From positions 1 through 33,936 of the forward strand of contig NZ_JAFKIC010000163.1 in assembly GCF_017306585.1 (NCBI RefSeq): 33,936 bases of DNA, in the 5' to 3' direction. Shown here piece after piece: positions 25,257 through 33,153 of the stretch. Source of the stretch: Mesorhizobium sp. (lineage in GTDB: Bacteria; Pseudomonadota; Alphaproteobacteria; Rhizobiales; Rhizobiaceae). Numbering within the stretch: the first letter of the stretch is position 1; each line of letters starts with the position of its first letter. The notes under the pieces were generated by a model. That model was not told the origin of the DNA, did no database searches, and was given only the letters and a program-made list of their open reading frames with translations. The translations under genes and the position numbers were made by a program.

Positions 25257-25751
25257 ATGGAGCGGAAAGCAATGCAAAAAGCGCGGATCATCGTGCGCCC
25301 CGCACAGGCCGGGGATATCCCGGCGCTGAAGCAGGTGCTGCGGGAAACCTTCGAGGGCACCTGGCTGCCGCACATCACCGAGGCGACGGCCCGGCGCTAT
25401 GTCGAGACCGACATTGGCGGGCGCTATGTCGAGGAAAGCTGGCCTGAGTTCACCGTCGCCGAAATCGATGGCGACATTGCCGGCATGATTCACTGGCGCG
25501 GCGACTTCATCGAGGCCGTCCATGTCGGAGCAAGCCATCAAGGGGAGGGTGTCGGCGGCAGGTTGCTGTCGCACGCCGAACAGGCAATTCGTGCCGGCGG
25601 TTTCCAGCAGGCTCGGCTCGAGACCGATACGTTCAACGAGCGCGCCCAGAGCGTCTACAAGGCGGTCGGCTACGTCGAGAAAGACCGTTATCCCGACGAT
25701 GAATGGGACAGCGGGTTCACCACGGTGCTGTTTGTCAAGCAACTCGTCTGA
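25257..25751 (+). CDS. GNAT-family N-acetyltransferase
   Basis: A 164-residue GNAT acetyltransferase. The acetyl-CoA pyrophosphate-binding motif is HQGEGVGGRLL, preceded by the beta4 stretch FIEAVHVGAS and followed by the C-terminal RAQSVYKAVGYVEK. The substrate is unknown; RimI-type or small-molecule amines are both possible. An AAAGGA site lies before the ATG at 25257; an ATG at 25272 is an alternative. It appears monocistronic, after the xylA terminator. Confidence 0.9.
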   Translation: MERKAMQKARIIVRPAQAGDIPALKQVLRETFEGTWLPHITEATARRYVETDIGGRYVEESWPEFTVAEIDGDIAGMIHWRGDFIEAVHVGASHQGEGVGGRLLSHAEQAIRAGGFQQARLETDTFNERAQSVYKAVGYVEKDRYPDDEWDSGFTTVLFVKQLV

Positions 25752-25927
25752 TCGAGGTTGATTCGGGCGTTTCGCGTCAGGAATCGATTTGCTTGGAAAG
25801 GTGTATCGGACGACAAGGTTTTGCCCTCCGCCGCCCCTCAATGACCTCGCTCTTGCCTTCAAACTGCCGTCACGTATCTCGTATAAAGACGATGCGTGGC
25901 GGGAGAGGAAGAAGGAGGCGAACCGAT

Positions 25928-26137
25928 ATGCAGAACGAACGTGAAATCGACGCCCTGCTCTCACCTGAAGCGGCCGGGTCGATCATCGACCGGCTGATGG
26001 CGATGCCGCATCCGAAGGACGGCGCGCGGCGGCTGAACGAATGGGATCGCGCCGTTGCCAGCCGTTTCGAGACTCATCTGGCCAGACAGATGCGCTCGCA
26101 GATCGACGCCGGCTCGGACCGGCAGAACGCTGCCTGA
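25928..26137 (+). CDS. small hypothetical protein, 69 residues
   Basis: A strong AAGGAGG site at 25912-25918 stands nine bases before the ATG, which argues for a real gene. The product is soluble, charged and probably helical: MQNEREIDALLSPEAAGSII, then RRLNEWDRAVASRFETHLAR. No family is recognised. The frame runs further upstream to 25703, but that extension overlaps the acetyltransferase and has no start signal. It ends facing the regulator gene, with a hairpin between them. Confidence 0.65.
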   Translation: MQNEREIDALLSPEAAGSIIDRLMAMPHPKDGARRLNEWDRAVASRFETHLARQMRSQIDAGSDRQNAA

Positions 26138-26145
26138 TATTCCTG

Positions 26146-26174
26146 TTGCGCACGCCGCGGTCCGGCATGCGCAA
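26146..26174. terminator. hairpin between convergent genes
   Basis: Twelve-base arms with one mismatch (TTGCGCACGCCG and CGGCATGCGCAA) enclose the loop CGGTC. It lies between the 69-residue gene and the end of the regulator gene and may terminate both, although neither side has a T tract. Confidence 0.5.
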
Positions 26175-27152
26175 TCAGCCCCGGCGCAATCTGACCGGGG
26201 CTTCACCGAAAGCCCGTGAAAAAGCCCTCGAAAACGCCGCGGCGGACGAAAATCCGGTCCGCCCGGCAATGTCGGCCATCGCCACCCTTGTATCGACCAC
26301 GAGGCGCCGCGCAGCGCTGAGGCGCAGCCTGAGATAGTAGGCGCCCGGCGTTTCGCCGATCGACTTGCGAAAGATGCTCTCCAGGGTGCGCGCCGTGACA
26401 CCGGTGCGCTTTGCCACCGCTTCGATGGTGAGTGGCTGGTCGATATGCGATTCCATCAGCCGGATGGCCTGTGCCAGGCGCGGATCGTATCCGTCTAGCC
26501 GGCCGAGCGAGACCAGCGGCTGCGCATCGGTCGCCGCGCGGGCCTGGTCGTAGATGAAGACGCTGGCGACATCGAGCGCGGCCGCCATGCCGAGCCTTGT
26601 GCGCACGAGATGCAGCATCAGATCGAAGGTCGGCGAAGCGCCGCCGCAGGTGAAGACCGGCCCGTCGATCACATAGCGGTCCGGCCGCACGTCGACGCCC
26701 GGGAACGCCGCGGAAAAATCCTCCATGTCCTCCCAATGGGTGGTGGCGCTGCGGCCCTCCAACAGGCCAGCTCGCGCCACCAGCCAGGTGCCGGCCTCGA
26801 CACCGCCGCAGGCGCGGGCCGCGCGCGCCGCTCTCCGCAACCCCGCGAGCAGCGCCGATGTGGCATAATTCTGGGTGCCGAAACCGGCGACGACGACAAG
26901 GACGTCGGTCGGCTCGGCAGCATCGAAACGGCCGCTGACCGCGACAGGCAGGCCACACGTGGTGACCGGCGCCTCACCGGTCACCGAGACCAGCTTGAAG
27001 TCGAAGAGAATCTCGCCGGAGATGCGGTTGGCGGCGCGCAGGGGATCGACTGCCGATGCGACACACATGATGGACGAGCCGGAGAACACCAGGAATGTCA
27101 CCTTGAGTGTCTCGCGCTCCGGACGAAACACGGATCTTTCGCTTTTGATCAT
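26175..27152 (-). CDS. GlxA-family AraC-type regulator, CdhR-like
   Basis: A 325-residue transcription factor with an N-terminal DJ-1/PfpI-like ligand domain (TFLVFSGSSIMCVASAVDPL; VLVVVAGFG) and a C-terminal AraC helix-turn-helix domain (TIEAVAKRTGVTARTLESIF, then MADIAGRTGFSSAAAFSRAF). This architecture includes CdhR, the activator of carnitine catabolism in Pseudomonas, and GbdR of glycine betaine use. It is divergent from an operon for carnitine breakdown, so it probably activates that operon in response to carnitine or a related betaine. The frame is open for 87 codons upstream, but that part reads through the divergent promoter region; the ATG at 27152 has a GAAGG site. Confidence 0.88.
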   Translation of the reverse strand: MIKSERSVFRPERETLKVTFLVFSGSSIMCVASAVDPLRAANRISGEILFDFKLVSVTGEAPVTTCGLPVAVSGRFDAAEPTDVLVVVAGFGTQNYATSALLAGLRRAARAARACGGVEAGTWLVARAGLLEGRSATTHWEDMEDFSAAFPGVDVRPDRYVIDGPVFTCGGASPTFDLMLHLVRTRLGMAAALDVASVFIYDQARAATDAQPLVSLGRLDGYDPRLAQAIRLMESHIDQPLTIEAVAKRTGVTARTLESIFRKSIGETPGAYYLRLRLSAARRLVVDTRVAMADIAGRTGFSSAAAFSRAFSRAFGEAPVRLRRG

Positions 27153-27231
27153 ATCGCCTTCGTAAAACGCAAAGCAGTCGCGATCAAGTCGAGCGATGCT
27201 TGGCGCCTGTTTCGATTGGGAGGAGAATTCC
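27153..27231. promoter_or_regulatory. divergent promoter region of the carnitine/betaine operon
   Basis: These 79 bases separate the regulator gene from the first operon gene and should hold both promoters and the regulator site. GGGAGGAG at its right end is the ribosome-binding site of the BKACE gene. I see no clear inverted or direct repeat that would mark the operator. Confidence 0.5.
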
Positions 27232-28149
27232 ATGCCGCTTGCGATGAACCGCGAGGTTTTCATTACCTGTGCCGTGACCGGGTCCGGCGGTTCGCAGGAC
27301 CGCAGCCCGCATGTGCCGCGCTCCCCCAAGCAGATCGCCGATTCGGCGATCGACGCCGCCAAGGCGGGTGCGGCGATCGTCCATTGCCACGTGCGCGATC
27401 CCGAGACCGGCAAGCCCAGGCGTGATGTGCATCTCTACCGCGAGGTCACCGAGCGCATCCGCGACGCCAATGTCGACGTGGTGCTCAACCTCACCGCCGG
27501 CATGGGCGGCGACATGGTGTTCGGCTCGCCGGAAGCGCCGCTGCCGCTCAACGAGAAGGGCACCGACATGGGTGGCGCCACCAACCGCATGGAGCATGTG
27601 CGCCAGTGCCTGCCTGAAATCTGCACGCTCGACTGCGGTACGATGAATTTCGCCGAGGCCGACTATGTCATGACCAACACGCCCGGCATGCTGCGCGCCA
27701 TGGGCGGCATGATGACGGCGCTGGGCGTCAAGCCCGAGATCGAGGCCTTCGACACCGGCCATCTCTGGTTCGCCAAGCAGCTGGTCGAGGAGAAGGTGCT
27801 GAACGCCGATGCGCTGGTGCAGCTCTGCATGGGCGTGCCGTGGGGTGCGCCCGACGACCTCAACACCTTCATGGCCATGGTCAACAACGTGCCCTCGACC
27901 TGGAACTGGTCGGCCTTCTCCATCGGCCGCAACCAGATGGCTTATGCCGCAGCGGCGGTGCTGGCCGGTGGCAATGTCCGCGTCGGGCTGGAAGACAATC
28001 TCTGGCTCGACAAGGGCGTGCTCGCCACCAATGCGCAGCTCGTCGAACGCGCCGCCTCGATCGTGACCAATCTCGGCGCCAGGGTCATCGGGCCGGAGGA
28101 AGTGCGCAAGAAACTCAACCTGACCAAGCGGGCGCCGATAGCTGCATAA
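27232..28149 (+). CDS. BKACE-family enzyme, probable 3-dehydrocarnitine cleavage enzyme
   Basis: A 305-residue member of the beta-keto acid cleavage enzyme (BKACE, formerly DUF849) family, a zinc-dependent TIM barrel that uses acetyl-CoA to cleave beta-keto acids. The zinc-binding HCHVRD motif lies near residues 51-56, and LDCGTMNFAEADYV and VGLEDNLW are family stretches. Next to a carnitine 3-dehydrogenase, the likely reaction is 3-dehydrocarnitine plus acetyl-CoA to glycine betaine (trimethylated) plus acetoacetyl-CoA, as for CdhC of Pseudomonas. Specificity within this large family depends on a few pocket residues, so the substrate rests on context. A GGGAGGAG site fixes the ATG at 27232. 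It is the first gene of the operon. Confidence 0.9.
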   Translation: MPLAMNREVFITCAVTGSGGSQDRSPHVPRSPKQIADSAIDAAKAGAAIVHCHVRDPETGKPRRDVHLYREVTERIRDANVDVVLNLTAGMGGDMVFGSPEAPLPLNEKGTDMGGATNRMEHVRQCLPEICTLDCGTMNFAEADYVMTNTPGMLRAMGGMMTALGVKPEIEAFDTGHLWFAKQLVEEKVLNADALVQLCMGVPWGAPDDLNTFMAMVNNVPSTWNWSAFSIGRNQMAYAAAAVLAGGNVRVGLEDNLWLDKGVLATNAQLVERAASIVTNLGARVIGPEEVRKKLNLTKRAPIAA

Positions 28150-28173
28150 GTCGATCTTGGGGAGGAGGTCCGA

Positions 28174-28803
28174 ATGACGTCAGTCAAGTTCACCGCGATG
28201 AAGGACGGCGACAAGGAAGACTACGAATTCCTGACCGCCCATGAGATCGACTATGCCGCCAAGACCGGCGACCGGCTGCTGGATGCGCTTGTCCAGCTCG
28301 ACGAAGGTCTGTCCGGCTACAAGATCACCCGGCTCGGCCACTCGCTCCAGGCGGCGACGCGCGCCTGGCGCGACGGCGCCGACACCGACTGGATCGCCTG
28401 CGCGCTGCTGCACGACATCGGCGACATCTACGCGCCCTACAATCACGACGAATACGCCGCCTCGATCCTGAAGCCCTTCGTGCGCGAGCAATGCACCTGG
28501 GTGGTGGAAAAGCACGGCGACTTCCAGCGGCTCTATTACGCCCATCATCTCGGCGGCAATCGCCATGCGCGAGACCGTTTCGCCGGCCACGCCTATTTCG
28601 ACGACTGCGACCAGTTCTGCGAACGCTGGGACCAGTCGAGCTTCGATCCAGACTACGAGACGCTGCCGATAGAGTTCTTCCGGCCCTTCGTGCTCGAAGT
28701 CTTCGCCCGCAAGGCCTACGACCCGGCGGTGATCCGCGCCGGCGAGCGCGTGCCCCTCATCGATCCCCAGACAGCCAAGACAAGAACCGGAGCTTCCGCA
28801 TGA
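28174..28803 (+). CDS. HD-domain protein, possible hydrolase or di-iron oxygenase
   Basis: A 209-residue soluble protein with a full set of HD-domain metal ligands: H56 in RLGHSLQAA, H80-D81 in LLHDIGD, H91 in YNHDEY, H114 in EKHGDF and D153 in ERWDQSSFDP. The H...HD...H...H...D order, the GHSLQAA opening and RWD-x4-DP are reminiscent of PhnZ and TmpB, mixed-valent di-iron oxygenases that cleave hydroxy-phosphonates. However, the Lys that PhnZ carries four residues after its last histidine ligand is absent (Gln118 here), and the MIOX Lys after HD is also missing. An ordinary phosphohydrolase remains possible. The gene has a strong GGGGAGGAGG site and overlaps the dehydrogenase start by four bases, so it belongs to the operon. 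Its reaction is unknown. Confidence 0.85.
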   Translation: MTSVKFTAMKDGDKEDYEFLTAHEIDYAAKTGDRLLDALVQLDEGLSGYKITRLGHSLQAATRAWRDGADTDWIACALLHDIGDIYAPYNHDEYAASILKPFVREQCTWVVEKHGDFQRLYYAHHLGGNRHARDRFAGHAYFDDCDQFCERWDQSSFDPDYETLPIEFFRPFVLEVFARKAYDPAVIRAGERVPLIDPQTAKTRTGASA

Positions 28804-29903
28804 GCATCATCAACAAGGCAGCCGCCATCGGCGGCGGTGTCATCGGCGCCGGCTGGGTCGCGCGCCTGCTGCTTAACGGCATCGACGTGGCGATCTTCGA
28901 TCCCGATCCCGAGGCGTCGCGCAAGGTTTCGGAAGTGATGAAGGGCGCGCGCCGGGCCTACAAGCAGATGGTGCCGGGCGGGCTTCCCAAGGAAGGCAAG
29001 CTGACCTTCGCCAAGACCATCGCCGAGGCGGTGGCCGATGCCGACTTCATCCAGGAAAGCGTGCCGGAGCGTCTCGACCTCAAGCACAAGGTGCTGGCCG
29101 AGATCGACGCCCACGCGCCGGCCAATGCCATTGTCGGTTCCTCCACCTCCGGCATCAAACCGACCGACATGCAGGTGGCGATGAAGAAGCATCCGGAGCG
29201 GCTGGTCGTGGGCCATCCGTTCAACCCGGTCTATCTCCTGCCGCTGGTCGAGATCGTCGCCGGCGACCAGACCTTCCCCGAAGCGGTCGAGGTCGCCAAG
29301 GAAATCTATGCCTCTATCGGCATGAAGCCGGTCGTCATCCGCAAGGAGATCGAGGCCTTCGTCGGCGACCGCCTGCTCGAGGCGGCATGGCGCGAGGCGC
29401 TGTGGCTGATCAAGGACGGCATCTGCACGGTCGAGGAACTCGACGACATCATGCGCTACGGCTTTGGCCTGCGCTGGGCGCAGATGGGCATGTTCCAGGT
29501 CTATCGCGTCGCCGGCGGCGAAGCCGGCATGCGCCACTTCATGGCCCAGTTCGGACCCTGCCTGAAATGGCCGTGGACCAAGCTGATGGACGTGCCGGAG
29601 TTCAATGACGAACTGGTCGACCTCATCGCCACCCAGTCTGACGATCAGGCGTATGGCCTCTCGATCCGTGAGCTGGAAAAGATCCGCGACGACAATCTGG
29701 TCGCGATCATGGATGCGCTGTCCAAGCAGAACAAGGGCAAGGGCTGGGGCGCCGGCGCGCTGCACAAGGACTACACCAGGCAGCTCGCCAAGCTGGCGGC
29801 GAAGAAGCCGGTGGCGTCAAAGGCGGCCGAGAAGGCCAAGGCAGGCAAGCCGGTGAAGAAAGCCGAAAAGCCGAAGAAGAAGACCGGCAAGAAGAAGGGC
29901 TGA
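28800..29903 (+). CDS. carnitine 3-dehydrogenase with lysine-rich C-terminal tail
   Basis: A 367-residue NAD-dependent enzyme of the 3-hydroxyacyl-CoA dehydrogenase superfamily, predicted to oxidise L-carnitine to 3-dehydrocarnitine. The Rossmann fingerprint GGGVIGAGW is near residues 12-20, followed by IFDPDPEA; SSTSGIKPTDMQ and VVGHPFNPVYLLPLVEIV form the active-site region. The catalytic part ends near residue 325. The last 37 residues or so are rich in Lys, Ala and Pro (about 15 Lys), like a histone H1 tail. Sinorhizobium homologues instead carry a C-terminal thioesterase domain, and Pseudomonas enzymes end at about 320 residues. The ATG at 28800 overlaps the HD gene stop (ATGA), so translation is probably coupled. 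Confidence 0.9.
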   Translation: MSIINKAAAIGGGVIGAGWVARLLLNGIDVAIFDPDPEASRKVSEVMKGARRAYKQMVPGGLPKEGKLTFAKTIAEAVADADFIQESVPERLDLKHKVLAEIDAHAPANAIVGSSTSGIKPTDMQVAMKKHPERLVVGHPFNPVYLLPLVEIVAGDQTFPEAVEVAKEIYASIGMKPVVIRKEIEAFVGDRLLEAAWREALWLIKDGICTVEELDDIMRYGFGLRWAQMGMFQVYRVAGGEAGMRHFMAQFGPCLKWPWTKLMDVPEFNDELVDLIATQSDDQAYGLSIRELEKIRDDNLVAIMDALSKQNKGKGWGAGALHKDYTRQLAKLAAKKPVASKAAEKAKAGKPVKKAEKPKKKTGKKKG

Positions 29904-29907
29904 GAGC

Positions 29908-31071
29908 ATGGATTTCGGTCTGTCGGAAGAACAGAAGCTCATCGTCGAGACGACACGCGCCTTCGTCGAAAACGAGCTCTACCCGCATGAACGCGAGGTG
30001 GAACGCACCGGCGTTCTGCGCCGCGATTTGATCGAAGAGCTCAAGGCCAAGGCCATTGAGGCCGGTCTCTACGCCGCCAACATGCCGGCCGATGTCGGCG
30101 GCGCGGGGCTCGATACGGTGACCTGGCTGCTCTACGAGAAGGAACTCGGCCGCGCCAATTACGCGCTGCACTGGACCTGCGTGGCGCGCCCCTCCAACAT
30201 CCTGCTCGCCGGCACGCCGGAGCAGCGCGAAAAATACCTGTTCCCTTGCATACGCGGCGAGAAATGGGATTGCCTGGCGATGACCGAGCCGGGCGCCGGG
30301 TCCGACCTGCGCGGCATGAAGGCATCAGCTGTGCAGGACGGCGACGACTGGGTGCTGAACGGCACCAAGCACTTCATCAGCCATGCCGACCTCGCCGATT
30401 TCGCCATCGTGTTCATGGCTTCAGGCGAGGAAGAGACCTCGCGTGGAAAGCGCAAGAAGATCACCGCCTTCTTCGTCGACAAGGGCACCAAGGGATTTAC
30501 GGTGCGTGACGGCTATCGCAACGTTTCGCATCGCGGCTACACCAACGCCATTCTCGAATTCGACGACTGCCGGTTGCCGGCCTCACAGGTGCTTGGCGAG
30601 GTCCACAAGGGTTTCGACGTTGCCAATTCCTGGCTCGGCGCCACGCGCCTGCAGGTTGGCGCCACCTGTCTCGGCCGCGCCGAGCGGGCGCTTGGTCATG
30701 CCATCGAATATGCCGCGCAGCGCCAACAGTTCGGCCAGCAGATCGGCAAGTTCCAGGGCGTCTCGTTCAAGCTCGCCGACATGGCGACGGAGCTGAAGGC
30801 CGCCGACCTGATGGTCTTCGAAGCCGGCTGGAAGTACGATCAGGGCACCGTCACCGACCAGGACATGGCGATGGCCAAGCTCAAGGCCACCGAAATGCTG
30901 GCTTACGTTGCCGACGAGGCCATCCAGATCCACGGCGGCATGGGGCTGATGGACGACTTGCCGCTGGAGCGTATCTGGCGTGATGCGCGCGTCGAGCGTA
31001 TCTGGGAAGGCACGTCGGAAATCCAGCGTCACATCATTTCGCGGGCGCTGCTGCGCCCGTTCGGAGCCTGA
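29908..31071 (+). CDS. acyl-CoA dehydrogenase, probable gamma-butyrobetainyl-CoA dehydrogenase
   Basis: A 387-residue FAD-dependent acyl-CoA dehydrogenase of normal length. The N-terminal LSEEQKLIVETTRAFVENEL, the signature MTEPGAGSDL, the flavin-side QQFGQQIGKFQ and the C-terminal IHGGMGLMDDLPLERIWRD are all present. The catalytic Glu is expected at E367 in WEGTSEIQR. With a CoA ligase and a CaiD-like hydratase following, it could oxidise gamma-butyrobetainyl-CoA to crotonobetainyl-CoA, the reverse of CaiA in enteric bacteria. The substrate is inferred from neighbours. It starts four bases after the carnitine dehydrogenase stop and ends three bases before the ligase gene. Confidence 0.92.
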   Translation: MDFGLSEEQKLIVETTRAFVENELYPHEREVERTGVLRRDLIEELKAKAIEAGLYAANMPADVGGAGLDTVTWLLYEKELGRANYALHWTCVARPSNILLAGTPEQREKYLFPCIRGEKWDCLAMTEPGAGSDLRGMKASAVQDGDDWVLNGTKHFISHADLADFAIVFMASGEEETSRGKRKKITAFFVDKGTKGFTVRDGYRNVSHRGYTNAILEFDDCRLPASQVLGEVHKGFDVANSWLGATRLQVGATCLGRAERALGHAIEYAAQRQQFGQQIGKFQGVSFKLADMATELKAADLMVFEAGWKYDQGTVTDQDMAMAKLKATEMLAYVADEAIQIHGGMGLMDDLPLERIWRDARVERIWEGTSEIQRHIISRALLRPFGA

Positions 31072-31074
31072 TTC

Positions 31075-33153
31075 ATGCATAAACTTGAGCGTCTCCTGCG
31101 GCCGAAATCGATTGCCGTCTTCGGCGGGGTACAAGCCGCCGCTGTGGTCGCGCAGTCGATCAAGATGGGTTTTGCCGGCGAGATCTGGCCGGTGCACCCG
31201 ACCAAGGACGAGGTCGCCGGCCGCAAGGCCTATCGTTCCGTGGCCGACCTGCCCGGCGCGCCGGACGCCGCTTTCGTCGGCGTCAACCGGCATCTGACCA
31301 TCGAGGTGATCAAGGCGCTGGCCGAGCGTGGCGCGGGCGGCGCCGTCTGCTTCGCCGCCGGCTTTCTCGAAACGGAAGCCTATGACGACGATGGCGAACG
31401 GCTGCAGGCCGAGCTCGTCGCCGCCGCCGGCCAGATGCCGATCATCGGTCCGAATTGCTACGGCCTGATCAACTATGCCGACGGCGCGCTTTTGTGGCCC
31501 GACCAGCATGGCGGCATCCGGCTGGAGGAGGGCGGCAAGGGCGTCGCCATCATCACCCAGTCCTCCAACATCGCCATCAACATGACGATGCAGAAGCGCG
31601 GCTTGCCGATCGCCTTCCTGATGACGGCGGGCAACCAGGCCCAGACCGGCCTTTCCGAAATGGCGCTCGGCCTGATCGAGGACGAGCGCGTCACATCGCT
31701 CGGCCTGCACATCGAGGCGTTCGACTCGGTAGCCGGCTTCGAAAGGCTCGCGGCACGCGCCCGGGAGCTGAAGAAGCCGATCATCGCCATGAAGGTCGGC
31801 CGTTCCGAGCAGGCGCGGCAGGCGACGGTGTCGCATACGGCATCGCTTGCCGGATCGGACGCAGCGTCCGGCGCCTTCCTGAAACGGCTTGGCATTGCGC
31901 GCGTCGATTCCATTCCCGCCTTCATCGAGGCGCTGAAACTGCTGCATATCACCGGCCCGCTGCCCGGTTATAAACTGTCATCGATGAGCTGCTCGGGCGG
32001 CGAGGCTTCGGTCATGGCCGACAGCGCGGAGGGGCGCTGGGTGCACTTCCCCGCCCTGACCGAGCAGCATCGCGCCCATGTCAAGTCGACGCTCGGGCCG
32101 CTGGTAGCGGTCGCCAATCCGCTCGACTATCACACTTTCATCTGGAACAACGAGCCGGCGATGACCGCAACCTTCACCGCCATGGTGTCGGGTGGTTTCG
32201 ACCTCAACATGCTGGTGCTCGACTTTCCGCGCCCCGACCGCTGCTCGGTCACCGACTGGTGGGCGACCCTGCGCGCCTTCGAATCGGCGCTGAAGACCAA
32301 CAAGGCGCATGGCGCCATCGTCTCCTCGCTGCCGGAGAACCTGCCGGAAGAATATACGGCCGAGCTGATGGCGCGCGGCATGGTGCCACTGTTTGGCATT
32401 TCCGAGGCCATGGACGCCGCCCAGGCGGCAGCCTTCATCGGCTGGGCATGGCGCGAGCCGCAGGCTCAGCCGGTCGACACGACGGCGGCGGGCGGATCCG
32501 ACTCCAGGCGCGTGACGCCCGACGAAGCCGAGGCAAAAAGCAGGCTGATCAAGGCCGGCCTGCCGGTGCCGAAGGGTGAGCGCGCCGGCAATGCCGTCGA
32601 GGCGGTGATCTCGTCCATGACGCTGGGCTTCCCGGTGGCGCTGAAGGCACTGGGCGTCGCGCACAAGTCGGAAGTCGGTGCCGTCAGGCTGAACCTCAAG
32701 GATGCCGAGTCCGTCAGCGCCGCCGCGCATGACCTTTTGCCGCTGGGCACGGGCCTCTACGCGGAGCGCATGGTCCGCGACGGCGTCGCCGAACTGATCG
32801 TCGGCTTTACCCGCGACCCGATGTTCGGCGTGGTCATGACCCTCGGCACCGGCGGCGTTTTGGTCGAGTTGCTGCGTGACAGCGTGACCCTGATGCTGCC
32901 GGCGAGCCGTGACGATATCGAGGCGGCGTTGCGCGGCCTGAAGCTGTTCCCGCTGCTCGAAGGCTATCGCGGCCGGCCGAAAGCCGACGTCAAGGCGGCC
33001 ATCGACGCCATATCGGGCATTGCCGACTTCGTACAGAAGAATGCCGGCGAGATCGAGGAACTCGACATCAACCCGCTGATCGTCTGCGCCGAAGGCAAGG
33101 GCGCCTGGATCGCCGACGCCCTGCTCGTGCTTGGAGAAAACAAGAATGTCTGA
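31075..33153 (+). CDS. ADP-forming acyl-CoA ligase (fused alpha-beta)
   Basis: A 692-residue protein of the acetate-CoA ligase (ADP-forming) family. It has a CoA-binding Rossmann domain (KSIAVFGGVQAAAVVAQSI), a succinyl-CoA synthetase-like ligase region with GPNCYG at 125-130, and a C-terminal ATP-grasp domain (FPVALKALGVAHKSEVGAV; TLGTGGVLVELLRD; ELDINPLIVC). The probable phospho-histidine is H254 in SHTASLAGSD. It should couple acyl-CoA formation to ATP, ADP and phosphate reversibly. Here the likely acids are gamma-butyrobetaine, crotonobetaine or carnitine, a role played in enteric bacteria by the AMP-forming CaiC and CoA-transferase CaiB. The stop overlaps the hydratase gene by eight bases. 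Confidence 0.9.
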   Translation: MHKLERLLRPKSIAVFGGVQAAAVVAQSIKMGFAGEIWPVHPTKDEVAGRKAYRSVADLPGAPDAAFVGVNRHLTIEVIKALAERGAGGAVCFAAGFLETEAYDDDGERLQAELVAAAGQMPIIGPNCYGLINYADGALLWPDQHGGIRLEEGGKGVAIITQSSNIAINMTMQKRGLPIAFLMTAGNQAQTGLSEMALGLIEDERVTSLGLHIEAFDSVAGFERLAARARELKKPIIAMKVGRSEQARQATVSHTASLAGSDAASGAFLKRLGIARVDSIPAFIEALKLLHITGPLPGYKLSSMSCSGGEASVMADSAEGRWVHFPALTEQHRAHVKSTLGPLVAVANPLDYHTFIWNNEPAMTATFTAMVSGGFDLNMLVLDFPRPDRCSVTDWWATLRAFESALKTNKAHGAIVSSLPENLPEEYTAELMARGMVPLFGISEAMDAAQAAAFIGWAWREPQAQPVDTTAAGGSDSRRVTPDEAEAKSRLIKAGLPVPKGERAGNAVEAVISSMTLGFPVALKALGVAHKSEVGAVRLNLKDAESVSAAAHDLLPLGTGLYAERMVRDGVAELIVGFTRDPMFGVVMTLGTGGVLVELLRDSVTLMLPASRDDIEAALRGLKLFPLLEGYRGRPKADVKAAIDAISGIADFVQKNAGEIEELDINPLIVCAEGKGAWIADALLVLGENKNV

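Noticed and set aside
27153-27413. N-terminal extension of the GlxA-type regulator
   Set aside because: It crosses the divergent promoter and the start of the BKACE gene; a good ribosome-binding site supports the start at 27152.
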